Notes under the pieces: generated by a model
Told to the model about the DNA's origin: nothing
Seen by the model: the letters and a program-made list of their open reading frames with translations, nothing else
Database searches by the model: none
Origin: Thiocapsa sp. UBA6158
Lineage (GTDB): Bacteria > Pseudomonadota > Gammaproteobacteria > Chromatiales > Chromatiaceae
NCBI RefSeq assembly: GCF_002423035.1
Contig: NZ_DIUM01000070.1
Coordinates: 1-31,906, forward strand
DNA length: 31,906 nt
Reading direction: 5' to 3'
Shown here: positions 7,130 through 15,594 of the stretch, piece after piece
How positions within the stretch are numbered: the first letter of the stretch is position 1
Layout of the letters: each line of letters begins with the position of its first letter
Program-made: the position numbers and the translations under genes

Positions 7130-8953
7130 TCAGCCGAGAATCCGAAACCCGGACGTGAGCGCCGGGATGTCGACCTCGGTCACCGCCAGTCGCAGGCGCT
7201 CGTTCAGCCCGGGCGCATCGCGCGAGCGCACCCGCGCCTCCAGTGCCAGATCCGGGATCAAGACCGTCACCTTTCGCTCGTCGCTGTCGACGACGACACC
7301 CTCGCCCCGCCACTCCTGATTCTCGCGCAGGAAGACGTGTTTCCAGTGCTGGTTGGAAAGCCGCTCCCCGCGTCGAACGGATGCTGCGGCAAGCTCAGCC
7401 TGAGCGACACGCGCCGTGACTTCTTCCTCGGAGAGGCCGGGTCGGCCGGTCAGCTCGGCCCGGATCTGTTGATGAACCAACAGATCCGAGTAACGGCGAA
7501 GCGGGCTCGTCGCCCTGGTGTAGATCGGCAGACCCAGCCCGGCATGCAGATCCGGCATGCCCGTCAGGCGGGTCGGCTTGAAGCGGCGTCGCCGCGCGTA
7601 CATGGACGCGAGATCGGTGGCGGCATCCAGACCATCCGGTAAGGCTTGTGTGGCATAGGGGATCGGGATCGCGCGCTCCAAACAAAACCGCCCCGCGGCC
7701 ACGCCGGCCATCAGCATGGCATCCGTCACCATGGCACGGCTGCCGAGCCGCGGGAGCTGACGGATCCGTACCTTCCCTTCCTCCAGCCGGATGCTCACCT
7801 CGGGCAGATCCAGGCCGGTCGCACCCTCGGCATGACGACGGACGCGAAAGGGCTCGACCAAGGCCCGAATGGCTGCAAAGGGACCTTCATCGAGGCGCTC
7901 CTCGACCCAGTCGTAGCTCAAACGCTCGACGCGCACCCAGGTGCGATGGACTTGGATGTCCAGGATCTCGCCCTGCGCGTCGCACAGCATGCCGAAGGAG
8001 AGCGCCGGCGAGATCGGCTGCAGCCCGAGCCCGAGCTGATCCGTGACCTTCGCGGGCAACATGTTGACCACGCCCTCCGGGAGATACAGGTTCGCCCCGC
8101 GCGCCCTCGCCTCGCGCTCGATCTCGGACTCGGCATCGATCAGCGCGGCGACATCGGCCACATGGACCCAGAGCCGATCGCCGTCCACGCTGATCGCGTC
8201 GTCCGGATCCTGATTGCCTTCATCGTCGATGGCGTAGGCCGCAAGGTGCGTCAGGTCGAGACGTTCCTCCTCGATGAGTGCCGGAACAGACAGGTCGGGA
8301 TCCCGGGTCGAGACCCCGCAACGCGCGGGATACGGATTGTGGGTGGCATGCCAATAACCGACCTGAACCAGTGCGCGATGGGCGTTTTCGGGCGTCTGTT
8401 GGTGTCCCAGCGCGGCGAGGATACGACTGTGCTCGGATTGCCCGTGCGCCAAGCGCTCGACCTCGCCGAGTCGATCCCGATCCTCGGGCGCCGGCGCCGC
8501 CGCGGACATGCGCTCCAAAAACGCCTGCCAATCGCGCTCCGCCGCCGCCTTGGCCTCCCGCTCGGCGCGATCGCGCTCGACCACCTCGCGGGGGCGTGCC
8601 TGGATCTGCGCCGGGGTCCCGCTGAAGGTCAGACCCTCGGAGACCAACTGCCAAGCCGCCCAAGCCGTGGCCGGCGTGAAGGCGTCGAACGCCAGCTCGG
8701 CGAGATCCTTGAGGTTGGTCTCCGAACCCTCCAGCAGCTCCCAAGCCGCGTGCAGCTCGCCCTCCTGCGGCGCGAGATCGGCGAGACGATGCAGTGGACC
8801 GGGATGCAGCAGCTCGACATCTTTGGGCCGAACGCGCTTGTGCCCGCCGTCAAGCTCGATCTCGATCTTCTCCCCCACGCTGACCACGCGCGCGGGGCGA
8901 ACCTTGTAAAGCACCAGGCTATTGACCGGCGGACTGCATTGATATGTCGACAA
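7130..8953 (-). CDS. RNase II/R-family (RNB-domain) 3'-5' exoribonuclease
   Basis: The 607-residue product has an N-terminal segment starting LVLYKVRPARVV and VRPKDVELLHPGP, a middle helical region, and the RNB catalytic domain. The magnesium-binding aspartates are in IDDEGNQDPDDAIS (about 240-253), followed by WVHVADVAALI. The C-terminal RNB half has YTRATSPLRRYSDLLVHQQ, the RNase II/R arginine motif, and an S1-like tail (about 550-607). It degrades RNA processively 3' to 5' in the cytoplasm. It is shorter than RNase R (about 800 aa) and lacks its basic C-terminus. The start is uncertain: no ATG lies in a sensible place. TTG at 8953 keeps the conserved VNSLVLYK; GTG at 8914 is the alternative. 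Any longer start would run antisense across ygfZ. It is divergent from ygfZ. Confidence 0.88.
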   Translation of the reverse strand: MSTYQCSPPVNSLVLYKVRPARVVSVGEKIEIELDGGHKRVRPKDVELLHPGPLHRLADLAPQEGELHAAWELLEGSETNLKDLAELAFDAFTPATAWAAWQLVSEGLTFSGTPAQIQARPREVVERDRAEREAKAAAERDWQAFLERMSAAAPAPEDRDRLGEVERLAHGQSEHSRILAALGHQQTPENAHRALVQVGYWHATHNPYPARCGVSTRDPDLSVPALIEEERLDLTHLAAYAIDDEGNQDPDDAISVDGDRLWVHVADVAALIDAESEIEREARARGANLYLPEGVVNMLPAKVTDQLGLGLQPISPALSFGMLCDAQGEILDIQVHRTWVRVERLSYDWVEERLDEGPFAAIRALVEPFRVRRHAEGATGLDLPEVSIRLEEGKVRIRQLPRLGSRAMVTDAMLMAGVAAGRFCLERAIPIPYATQALPDGLDAATDLASMYARRRRFKPTRLTGMPDLHAGLGLPIYTRATSPLRRYSDLLVHQQIRAELTGRPGLSEEEVTARVAQAELAAASVRRGERLSNQHWKHVFLRENQEWRGEGVVVDSDERKVTVLIPDLALEARVRSRDAPGLNERLRLAVTEVDIPALTSGFRILG

Positions 8954-9109
8954 GCTGCTGTGATCTCCACTGCACCATCTAAACCGGCCTTGCGCGATCG
9001 ATCCCTGTCGAGCGCGGTTTTCGCGGCACCTTTGGTTATGATACCGGAACCGGCCGCCTCTCGACGCAGCATCGTGCGGCCTTCCGGATTCCAGCCCGAG
9101 GTAAACAGC

Positions 9110-10159
9110 ATGCATCCAGTTTGGCGAGACCATCTCACCGCGACCTCCACGCGTATCGACGAGGACGGGATCCCGCGCTTCCCCGAACCCGCTCCCGACG
9201 CGAAACCCGACTGTCGCCTCTTTGATCTCTCCCATCTCGGACTCCTTGCCGTGCGCGGCGCCGACGCCTTCGGCTTTCTCCAAGGCCAGCTCAGCAACGA
9301 TCTGCGCGAGCTCTCCGAGAGCCATGTGCACTGGAGCAGTCACTGCAGCCAGAAGGGACGCATGCTGGCCAACTTCCTGGTGATTCGGGTCGGCGAGACC
9401 TTTTATCTCCAACTGCCGGCGGAACGCGTCCCGGATCTCCTCAAACGGCTGCGCATGTTCGTGCTGCGCAGTCGCGTGACCATCGACGACGCAAGCGACG
9501 ACCTGGTCCGCATCGCGATCGCCGGCGATGGTGCCGCGGTGGCCCTGAGCGCCTGCGACCTCCCGGTTCCCGAATTCGAGAACGGCCTCGCCATCGTCGG
9601 CGAGATCGCGGTGGTTCGCCTGCCGGGACCCACGCCGCGGATCGAGATCATCGGCCCGCCCGAGCCGCTGCGCGCGCATTGGGACACACTGAAGACCCGA
9701 GCCGTGCCCGCAAACACCGACGCCTGGACACTGCTCGACATCCGTGCCGGTATCCCGAGCGTCTACAACGAAACGGCAGACACCTTCGTCCCCCAGATGA
9801 CCAACATGCAGCTCATCGACGGCGTCAGCTTCCACAAGGGGTGTTACACCGGCCAAGAGATCGTGGCCCGGATGCAGTATCTCGGCAAGCTCAAACGCCG
9901 GATGTACGTCGGCGAGGTCGAGAGCGACGCGCCGCCGCGACCGGGCGATGCGCTCTTCTCCCCCGACAGCACCTCGCAGCAGGGCAGCGGAACGGTGGTC
10001 GCGGCCAGCCCGCTCGACACAGGGCGTTACGCGCTGCTCGCGGTCGTGGAGATCAAGGCGGCCGAATCAGGCGAGGTCAGACTCAGCGAAGGCGGACCGC
10101 CGGTGCGGCTCGAGGCGCCGCCCTACGGGTTCCCGGTCGAGGAAACGGCGACGGGTTAA
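9110..10159 (+). CDS. ygfZ: Folate-binding Fe-S cluster protein YgfZ
   Basis: The 349-residue protein has the GcvT-like aminomethyltransferase fold and the diagnostic KGCYTGQE motif (243-250, Cys245), which separates YgfZ from true GcvT. YgfZ uses tetrahydrofolate to support the assembly or repair of certain Fe-S enzymes such as MiaB in the cytoplasm. The N-terminal region carries LRGADAFGFLQGQLSND-like sequence (about 49-65) and the C-terminal domain follows residue 260. CGAGGT precedes the ATG at 9110 by 6-8 nt; the frame stays open far upstream, but that part is antisense to the RNase gene and not homologous. TATGAT at 9037-9042 is a possible -10 box, with no clear -35. The gene is monocistronic and convergent with the lipoprotein operon. 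Confidence 0.93.
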   Translation: MHPVWRDHLTATSTRIDEDGIPRFPEPAPDAKPDCRLFDLSHLGLLAVRGADAFGFLQGQLSNDLRELSESHVHWSSHCSQKGRMLANFLVIRVGETFYLQLPAERVPDLLKRLRMFVLRSRVTIDDASDDLVRIAIAGDGAAVALSACDLPVPEFENGLAIVGEIAVVRLPGPTPRIEIIGPPEPLRAHWDTLKTRAVPANTDAWTLLDIRAGIPSVYNETADTFVPQMTNMQLIDGVSFHKGCYTGQEIVARMQYLGKLKRRMYVGEVESDAPPRPGDALFSPDSTSQQGSGTVVAASPLDTGRYALLAVVEIKAAESGEVRLSEGGPPVRLEAPPYGFPVEETATG

Positions 10160-10323
10160 GGCGATCTCCGGGACTCGGCACCCCGACCTCGCCCGCCTTT
10201 TAACCGGGGGAGTCATTCGAAGGACGAGCGAGAGACTCAACGGTCTTCCGGAGCCTGATCCGGGCCTATGGCTTCCGGATCCGGCTTCGCTCGAGGTCCG
10301 CCCGACACCGGCGCGGATAATCG

Positions 10324-10860
10324 CTATTCGTAGACCCCCGCGGCCAACTCCTTCTCCAACATGGAAACCTTGAGTTTGAGGTCGTCGCGGGCCGCCTGCT
10401 TCGCGGCAACATCGGTGCCGGCGTCGGCTGCCTTGCGGGACTGCACGCTGCTGTCGATGGCGGCCACCCTTGCCGCGAGCTCGCGGTTGGCCTTGGTTTC
10501 GGCGGCGAGGCTTCGCTTCAGATCGCCCCATGCGGCGTCGAGCCGAGCATAGTCGGCTTGCCGGCTGCTCAGCTCGCCCTTCACCTTGGACTGCTCGGCC
10601 TGAAGCTCCGAGAGCACCGAGCGGAAGGAGGCGTTCAGACGCTGCTCTTGCTCGAGCGTCGCCTGCATTGCGCGCTGGCGCTCGCCATAGGCGCCGGACG
10701 CGAGACATCCGGTATTCTTGAAGAAATCACGCGTGGTCGGGTCGCACTCGCCCGGCGTCGTGGCACAGCCGGCGATGCTCGCAGCCAAGGCGACCGCGCA
10801 GGCGAGAAAGACGGGGTGCGCGCGCCACACGCCGGTGATTCGAATCGTCTCGATTGCCAT
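10324..10860 (-). CDS. Coiled-coil lipoprotein
   Basis: The 178-residue precursor has a hydrophobic signal segment and a lipobox ending Ile-Ala-Gly-Cys (C32), so it should be a lipid-anchored envelope protein. The residue after the cysteine is Ala, so nothing retains it in the inner membrane and the outer membrane is the likely site. After TTPGECDPTT the rest (about 55-175) is rich in Ala, Glu, Lys, Arg and Leu with heptad-like spacing, a predicted long coiled coil. A short conserved-looking segment FFKNTGCLASGAYGERQ (about 46-62) precedes it. The start is 5 nt after the stop of the next upstream lipoprotein gene, so both are co-transcribed. It is the last gene of the vWA/ABC/FGE-like operon. 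I do not recognise a named family; a periplasmic spacer or scaffold is the natural guess. Confidence 0.75.
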   Translation of the reverse strand: MAIETIRITGVWRAHPVFLACAVALAASIAGCATTPGECDPTTRDFFKNTGCLASGAYGERQRAMQATLEQEQRLNASFRSVLSELQAEQSKVKGELSSRQADYARLDAAWGDLKRSLAAETKANRELAARVAAIDSSVQSRKAADAGTDVAAKQAARDDLKLKVSMLEKELAAGVYE

Positions 10861-10865
10861 GATTG

Positions 10866-11600
10866 CTAACCGGCCACAGGGGAGGCGTTGATCTGTTGGT
10901 CCATCAGCGCGACCTCCTGCTCCAGGCCCGAGATGCGCTTCTTCAGTGAGCCGATCTCTCGGTCCAACTGCGCGGTATTGGTCCCCGACTGTCGCTCGAG
11001 ATTGGAGATGTCCACCCAGTCCTGCTGCTTGGTCTTGAGCGAATTGACCGTGCTCCGCAGCTGATCGCGATTGGCCTTCACACCGGCCAGATCGCGTCTT
11101 GCCTGCTCGCTCGAGATGGCCTTGTTGCGATAGGCCGCGTTGACCTGCGCAAGACGTTTGCGGTCGGCGGCGATCACCTCCTCGCTGGTTGCGATCAGAC
11201 TCGAGATGCGCGCGTTCTCCGCCCGCACGTCCGCGGTCATGGCCGCGATACGCTGCTCGTCGTTCTGATACTGCTGACGCTTGGATTGCACGTAGGCATT
11301 GGCGGCAAGCCCGACCGCACAGCCGGCGGCGGCACCGATCATCATGTTGTTGCTGCGTTTGCCGTCCGACAACATCCCGAGCAAGGCGCCCGCGACGGCG
11401 CCGGCGGCACAGCCTTGGAGCGAGGTCTTGGCGTCGAGCTGGGAGGATTGCTGGCGCATGCGCTGCTCGGCAGGCGTCAGCGGACCTGTCGCGCCGTAAC
11501 CGCCATTGCTTGTCGGAGTGGTGACGCAGCCGGCCTGGAGAAGGGTCAAGGACAGACCGAAAACGACGATGCTCTTACCCGTTCGACGCGCGATCGACAT
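10866..11600 (-). CDS. Glycine-zipper coiled-coil lipoprotein
   Basis: The 244-residue precursor has a signal peptide ending LTLLQAGC (C25, near-consensus lipobox). Then come two glycine-zipper-type hydrophobic helices: about 63-80 (CAAGAVAGALLGMLSDG) and about 88-104 (IGAAAGCAVGLAANAYV). Residues 105-240 are a long coiled coil (MTADVRAENARISSL through the end). Glycine zippers occur in outer-membrane lipoproteins such as Pal-like and SlyB-like proteins and help helices pack in or on membranes. The start at 11600 is fixed by AAGGAG and the signal peptide; the frame stays open upstream but overlaps the FGE-like gene. It sits between the secreted FGE-like protein and the second coiled-coil lipoprotein, and the pair probably forms a periplasmic or outer-membrane subassembly of the same system. 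Confidence 0.8.
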   Translation of the reverse strand: MSIARRTGKSIVVFGLSLTLLQAGCVTTPTSNGGYGATGPLTPAEQRMRQQSSQLDAKTSLQGCAAGAVAGALLGMLSDGKRSNNMMIGAAAGCAVGLAANAYVQSKRQQYQNDEQRIAAMTADVRAENARISSLIATSEEVIAADRKRLAQVNAAYRNKAISSEQARRDLAGVKANRDQLRSTVNSLKTKQQDWVDISNLERQSGTNTAQLDREIGSLKKRISGLEQEVALMDQQINASPVAG

Positions 11601-11716
11601 CTGAATGCTCCTTGTGAATGGTTCCGCTCGGATGGTTCCGCGGGTGTGCAACCCTGCACGTCCGTCGTCTGAGTCTAGCCGATCGCGGTGCGCTCGAGCG
11701 CCGAAAATTGCGCGGC

Positions 11717-13369
11717 TCATCGCAGTTCGCGACAAGCCTTGAACCATTCGGCGCGTGCGACGGCGCCCGTTCGCGCATAGTCCATGACCTGCCGATGGAA
11801 GCGCTCGGGATAGATCCCCAGATCGCCGTAGCCGCGCGCGGTCAGCTCCGAACGCAGTCCGAGCAGCTCCGTGTCCAGAACAGCCAGGTCGTCCGGATAG
11901 GTCTGCGCCGTGCGGACGATCGAGTCGGCATAGACGCCGATATTGGACTCGAGCACCGCGTCGTCGCGCGCCAGATCCTCGGCGAGCCGGCGACAGCGCG
12001 GATGCTCGGCCTCCTCGTTGTCTTTGCAGAGGTCGTAGCGCCGGCGGAGCAGATCGATGTTGTAGCCCTCGACCGAGAGCTTCTCGCACAGCACTCCACC
12101 GAAACGCAGGGCCTCGCGGGCGCTGCGTGCACGCTGCTCGTAGAGCCGCTGGTTCGTCCCGGCAACCAGGCTGCGCAAGCGCTCCAGACGCTGCTTCATC
12201 TCGGGCTCGCCGCTCGCCCGGGCGAGTGCGGTCAGCTCGAGCACCGGGTCCTCGAAGGGGCGATCGGACAGGACCGGACGCGGCGGTGGCGTCTCTTGCG
12301 GCCGAGCGACATCGCTGCCGAGCCGCTCCCAGGCGGCGCGCACGGCGTCGATGCGTTGCTTCGAGGTCAAGACAGGTGCCGCGAGCAGGACGCGAAAACC
12401 CGTGTCGGCTGTCCCCACAGCACCGCGATCGTCGTAAAAAGGGACCTCGCGCCTCAGCGAGCTGCGCAGATCCTCGTCACTGGAATGGAGACTGCCGCCG
12501 CGCACCACCGCCGCACCGGGCTGACCGTGGCGACGCTCCACCCGGTGTAGCCGAAAGGGGTCAAGGACATACTCCTCGAGATTGCCCATCACATCGTGAA
12601 GCCCGAGCGGGTTCGGCTCGAGCACGCCGATCGGGCGCACCTGACCCTGCGCGTTCTGGTTGAACCAGGCATGGCGGGCAGGTCCGTCCGGCATCGGATA
12701 CAGCATCTCGCGGAACACCGCAGGGCTGACCCGATCGCCCCCGCGCGCGGCATATTCCCACTCGGACTCCGTCGGCAGGCGCACGAAGGCAGGCACCCCG
12801 TCGGCGCGCGGCAGGCAGGGCGTCGCGGCCGTGTCGCAATCGGCGATCGACGCGGCCTCCTCGCGCAGCCAGAGCGAGTAGCGATGCGCGAAGTCCAGCG
12901 CATCGTGCCAGCCGACACCGCCCTTGGGGAGTCGCGCCGTCGCGCCTTTGCCCGGTTCCGGACAGGTCGCGCCGGACGCGGCAGCAATGACCGCGTCGTA
13001 TTGCAGCGCAGTCACCTCGTACTTGCCGATCAGGAAGCGACGTCGTTCGCCCTCGGGTGCCTCGAAACTGCCCGCGAGATGGTCGAGATACCGATGCTCG
13101 GCATAACCCTGGCTCTCGGTCTCGCTGCCGAGCTCCACCTCGGTGTCGGCGAGCGGGTCGGTGCCCGCCGTGCCGACCGGCCGGAACGCCATGGCGCCGC
13201 CGCACGGCAACGGGACGATGAGGTCCTCGGGTGCGGGCTTGGGGTTGTAGAGCGCCTCGGGCCAGGTCACCGAGACCTCGGCGACGCCGTGCGTAGCAAA
13301 CGACACCAGCCCGATCGCCAATAGACGGCCCAGCCACCCCGTACCCCTTACATCAACGGATCGCTTCAC
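11717..13369 (-). CDS. Secreted SUMF1/FGE-fold protein without catalytic cysteines, with a helical C-terminal domain
   Basis: The 550-residue precursor has a Sec signal (about 1-30, ending THGVA). Residues about 48-330 are a formylglycine-generating-enzyme-type domain (PF03781): FLIGKYEVTALQYDAV (112-127), RLPTESEWEYAARGG (197-211), GLHDVMGNLEEYV (256-268), VVRGGSLHSSDED (288-300) and TGFRVLLA (323-330). Genuine FGE enzymes carry two cysteines just after the RGGS motif; here that stretch has none, so sulfatase activation is unlikely and a binding or structural role is more probable. Residues about 335-550 form an extra helical domain with three cysteines (in LCEKL, DLCKD and RCRRL) and one near the C-terminus. 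GTG at 13369 follows GGAGG and overlaps the permease stop by 17 nt, so translation is coupled to the ABC permease. Confidence 0.85.
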   Translation of the reverse strand: MKRSVDVRGTGWLGRLLAIGLVSFATHGVAEVSVTWPEALYNPKPAPEDLIVPLPCGGAMAFRPVGTAGTDPLADTEVELGSETESQGYAEHRYLDHLAGSFEAPEGERRRFLIGKYEVTALQYDAVIAAASGATCPEPGKGATARLPKGGVGWHDALDFAHRYSLWLREEAASIADCDTAATPCLPRADGVPAFVRLPTESEWEYAARGGDRVSPAVFREMLYPMPDGPARHAWFNQNAQGQVRPIGVLEPNPLGLHDVMGNLEEYVLDPFRLHRVERRHGQPGAAVVRGGSLHSSDEDLRSSLRREVPFYDDRGAVGTADTGFRVLLAAPVLTSKQRIDAVRAAWERLGSDVARPQETPPPRPVLSDRPFEDPVLELTALARASGEPEMKQRLERLRSLVAGTNQRLYEQRARSAREALRFGGVLCEKLSVEGYNIDLLRRRYDLCKDNEEAEHPRCRRLAEDLARDDAVLESNIGVYADSIVRTAQTYPDDLAVLDTELLGLRSELTARGYGDLGIYPERFHRQVMDYARTGAVARAEWFKACRELR

Positions 13370-14669
13370 GCAAACCCTCCGCCGGACTCACGCGTCCGGC
13401 CCGTATCGCCCCGGCCGTCGACGCGACCAGGGCTACCAGCATGACCAATCCGGACGCCACACCCAGGTCTTGGATGCCGAGCCGGGTCAGATAGCCCCCG
13501 CCGGCCAGATTTTCGCCCATGACGGCGTCGAACGCATGCGCGCCGACCAGATAGCCGGCACCCGCAAAGAGCAGACCGAGTCCGGCGATGAACGACCCTT
13601 GGATTACCGGCAGCGCCGCGACCGCGCCGGGTCCGAACCCGAACAGCCGCAGGAGCGCCAATTGACGGCGCTTGCGCTCCACACCCACCCAAAGCGCACC
13701 GCCCAGGGCGAGCGCACAGCCCGCCCCGCCGATCAAGGCGATGACCCGAAACAGGAACGACAGGGTGCGATCCACGGCCTGCACCGAGGCGATCCGCTCG
13801 GCTTGGGTGCGGACCTCGATCCCCTCGGCACTGACCGCGGCGGCGAGCGGGCCGACCTGATCCAGTCCGGTCGCATAGAGCCGGGCGTTGGCGAAACGCG
13901 TCTGACCGTCGGCATAACCGATCGGGACGACGCCCTCGGGCGGCAGATCCAGTGTACCGTCACGGTAGTCCTCGGCGGCAACCAAGAGGTCCAGGCTGGT
14001 GAAGAGCGCATCGCGCGCGAACCGCGCCTCGGGCACGATGCCGGTGACCGAGAGCGGCAGACGCATGTGCTCGGAGACGCCGTCGCGGGTGCGCTTCACC
14101 ACGGCGACCAGGGAGGCCGGATCGGCCCGGGTCGGAACGCCCTCCTCCGTTCCGGATTCCGGCGCCCCGGCGACCGGCTGGGCGGGCACCAGGCCCAGCC
14201 GGCGCGCCAAGGTCGCGGTCACCAGGACCTCGCCGGGATGGCTCGGCAGCACGGTGCCCGGCGGCAGAAGCGGATCGCCGAGCGCCGTCGGGATCACCTC
14301 GACCGCCGGTAGGAGCCTCCGCGCCGAGTCCAGCAGATCCACGCTGGCATTGATGGTCCGTGTCTTGGGGATCAGAAAGGCGACGTCCGGCCGCGCCGCG
14401 GTTTCGGCGAGCCAGTCGCGATCCAGCCGAGCGCTGCCGTAGATGACGACCTCTAGGTTACGCGGATCGCGCAACAGGGTCTCGCGCAGGGTCTCGACGA
14501 CGCCGTTCTTGAGTCCGAGCAGCAGGAGCAACGGGGCCAGGATCGCGGCAACCGTCAGCACGAAGACCAGAGTCGTGTGCCGATCATGGCGCAGATCCTT
14601 CCAGGCCAAGGCCCAGACCTCCGCGGCGACGGGGCGGAAGGATGAAGGCGTTGCGGCGGTTGCGGTCAT
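13353..14669 (-). CDS. ABC transporter permease, FtsX/MacB/LolC-type
   Basis: The 438-residue protein has the MacB/FtsX layout. There is an N-terminal membrane helix (about 34-57, FVLTVAAILAPLLLLLGL), a large periplasmic domain (about 60-295), and three closely spaced C-terminal helices (about 305-330, 352-377 and 397-422) with GxxGxxxxG-type packing. Between the second and third helices is a cytoplasmic coupling segment GVERKRRQLALLRLFGFG (about 332-349). Such permeases work as dimers with one ATPase and act by mechanotransmission: they pull lipoproteins or proteins from the outer leaflet or gate periplasmic partners rather than pump small solutes. The ATPase is encoded upstream across a repeat-bearing 127-nt gap; the FGE-like gene overlaps its 3' end by 17 nt. 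Given the two lipoproteins in the operon, a LolCDE-like or envelope-signalling role is plausible but unproven. Confidence 0.87.
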   Translation of the reverse strand: MTATAATPSSFRPVAAEVWALAWKDLRHDRHTTLVFVLTVAAILAPLLLLLGLKNGVVETLRETLLRDPRNLEVVIYGSARLDRDWLAETAARPDVAFLIPKTRTINASVDLLDSARRLLPAVEVIPTALGDPLLPPGTVLPSHPGEVLVTATLARRLGLVPAQPVAGAPESGTEEGVPTRADPASLVAVVKRTRDGVSEHMRLPLSVTGIVPEARFARDALFTSLDLLVAAEDYRDGTLDLPPEGVVPIGYADGQTRFANARLYATGLDQVGPLAAAVSAEGIEVRTQAERIASVQAVDRTLSFLFRVIALIGGAGCALALGGALWVGVERKRRQLALLRLFGFGPGAVAALPVIQGSFIAGLGLLFAGAGYLVGAHAFDAVMGENLAGGGYLTRLGIQDLGVASGLVMLVALVASTAGAIRAGRVSPAEGLREAIR

Positions 14670-14691
14670 TCGGCGATGCTCGAAACCCGTT

Positions 14692-14782
14692 GTGGGTCGG
14701 GCTTCAGCCCGACAAGAGCGCCGAGGCAGGGAGGCACGGCCGCGTCGGACTGAAGTTCAACCCACCCCATGTCGCACTGAGG
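14692..14782. repeat. Extragenic palindromic repeat cluster inside the ABC operon
   Basis: GTCGGGCT (14696-14703) and AGCCCGAC (14706-14713) make an 8-bp hairpin. GTGGGTCGG (14692-14700) also pairs with CCGACCCAC (14774-14782), and a degenerate middle copy GTCGGACTGAAGTTCAACCC lies at 14744-14763. The element sits in the gap between the ATPase and permease genes. The CTTCAG centre and GTGGG/CCCAC ends look like a REP/BIME-type repeat, to be expected in several copies in the genome. Confidence 0.6.
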
Positions 14783-14796
14783 TCCGACCCACCCGC

Positions 14797-15594
14797 TCAA
14801 AGCGCGTCCTCGAAGCAGGAGCCGAGCCGGTCGGGCGCATCGAGCGGACGCGCCCGGACCTCGCGGAGCCCGAGCGCGCGCACGCGTCCCTGCTCGTGTG
14901 TCGCGATCACCACCGCGGCCCCGTTCTCGACCGCCAGATCGCGCAGCAGCCCGAGCACCCGGTCCGCGAGCCGCGGATCGAGTGCCGATGAGGGTTCATC
15001 GGCCAGCACCAGAGCCGGTCCGTGGGCCAGTGCACGCCCGATCGCCACCCGCTGCTGCTGCCCGACCGAGAGCTGCGCCGGTCGCCGGTCCAGCAGCGCA
15101 CCGATCTCGAGCGCCGCCAGCAGGCGTGCGATCCGCGCATCCTCGGCCGAAAACCCGAGCAGGCGGCGGTTGATGCCGATGTTTTCGCGCACGGTGAGGA
15201 AGGGCAAGAGCCCACCGGTCTGCATCACGAATCCGATCGAGCGTGCACGCATCCGCGCCAGTGCGCCCTCGGCGCGGTCGCGCCACAGCGCAGCCACATC
15301 CACCGGCGCCGCCGCATGCCAGAGAAAGTGCGCCCCCGGCAACGGCGGCACGGCGAGTCCGAGCAGCTCCAGCACCGTGCTCTTGCCGCTGCCGCTTTCG
15401 CCGGTGATCGCCAGCGTCTCGCCGCGGACGATGCTCAAGCGCGGCACACTGACCTCGAAAGACCCGCTGCCTTGGCCGTAGCGATAGCCCAGTCCGGTCG
15501 CCTCGATCAGGGGGTTAGCGGTCATCGAATCCGGAGAATCGGACAGGCTCTCCCGATCGTGCATGGTATCGACAGGCGTCATCCACGGACACAT
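14797..15594 (-). CDS. ABC transporter ATP-binding protein (LolD/MacB type)
   Basis: The 265-residue protein has all ABC ATPase motifs: Walker A GESGSGKST (65-73), Q-loop Q125 in FVMQTGG, signature LSVGQ (175-179), Walker B ALVLADE with the catalytic Glu200, and the switch His233 in ATHE. It drives the FtsX/MacB-type permease encoded downstream. The family is that of LolD, MacB and FtsE. The start is not certain: ATG at 15594 makes a TGATG overlap with the vWA stop, which favours coupled translation, but ATG at 15564 or 15525 (MTANPLIEATG) would give a more normal N-terminus. An intergenic gap of 127 nt with a palindromic repeat separates it from the permease gene. The residues between the Walker A and Q loop are slightly longer than usual. 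Confidence 0.9.
   Translation of the reverse strand: MCPWMTPVDTMHDRESLSDSPDSMTANPLIEATGLGYRYGQGSGSFEVSVPRLSIVRGETLAITGESGSGKSTVLELLGLAVPPLPGAHFLWHAAAPVDVAALWRDRAEGALARMRARSIGFVMQTGGLLPFLTVRENIGINRRLLGFSAEDARIARLLAALEIGALLDRRPAQLSVGQQQRVAIGRALAHGPALVLADEPSSALDPRLADRVLGLLRDLAVENGAAVVIATHEQGRVRALGLREVRARPLDAPDRLGSCFEDAL

Noticed and set aside
8954..9856. Long minus-strand extension of the RNase frame across ygfZ
   Set aside because: It is antisense to a clearly conserved YgfZ; high GC keeps both strands open.
7646..10159. Very long open frame on the plus strand reaching far upstream of ygfZ
   Set aside because: The upstream part is antisense to the RNase gene and has no protein-like content; GAGGT and homology set the YgfZ start at 9110.
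10160..10323. Imperfect TCCGGA-type palindromes between ygfZ and the lipoprotein gene
   Set aside because: The arms are short and self-complementary and do not form a convincing terminator stem; no T-run.
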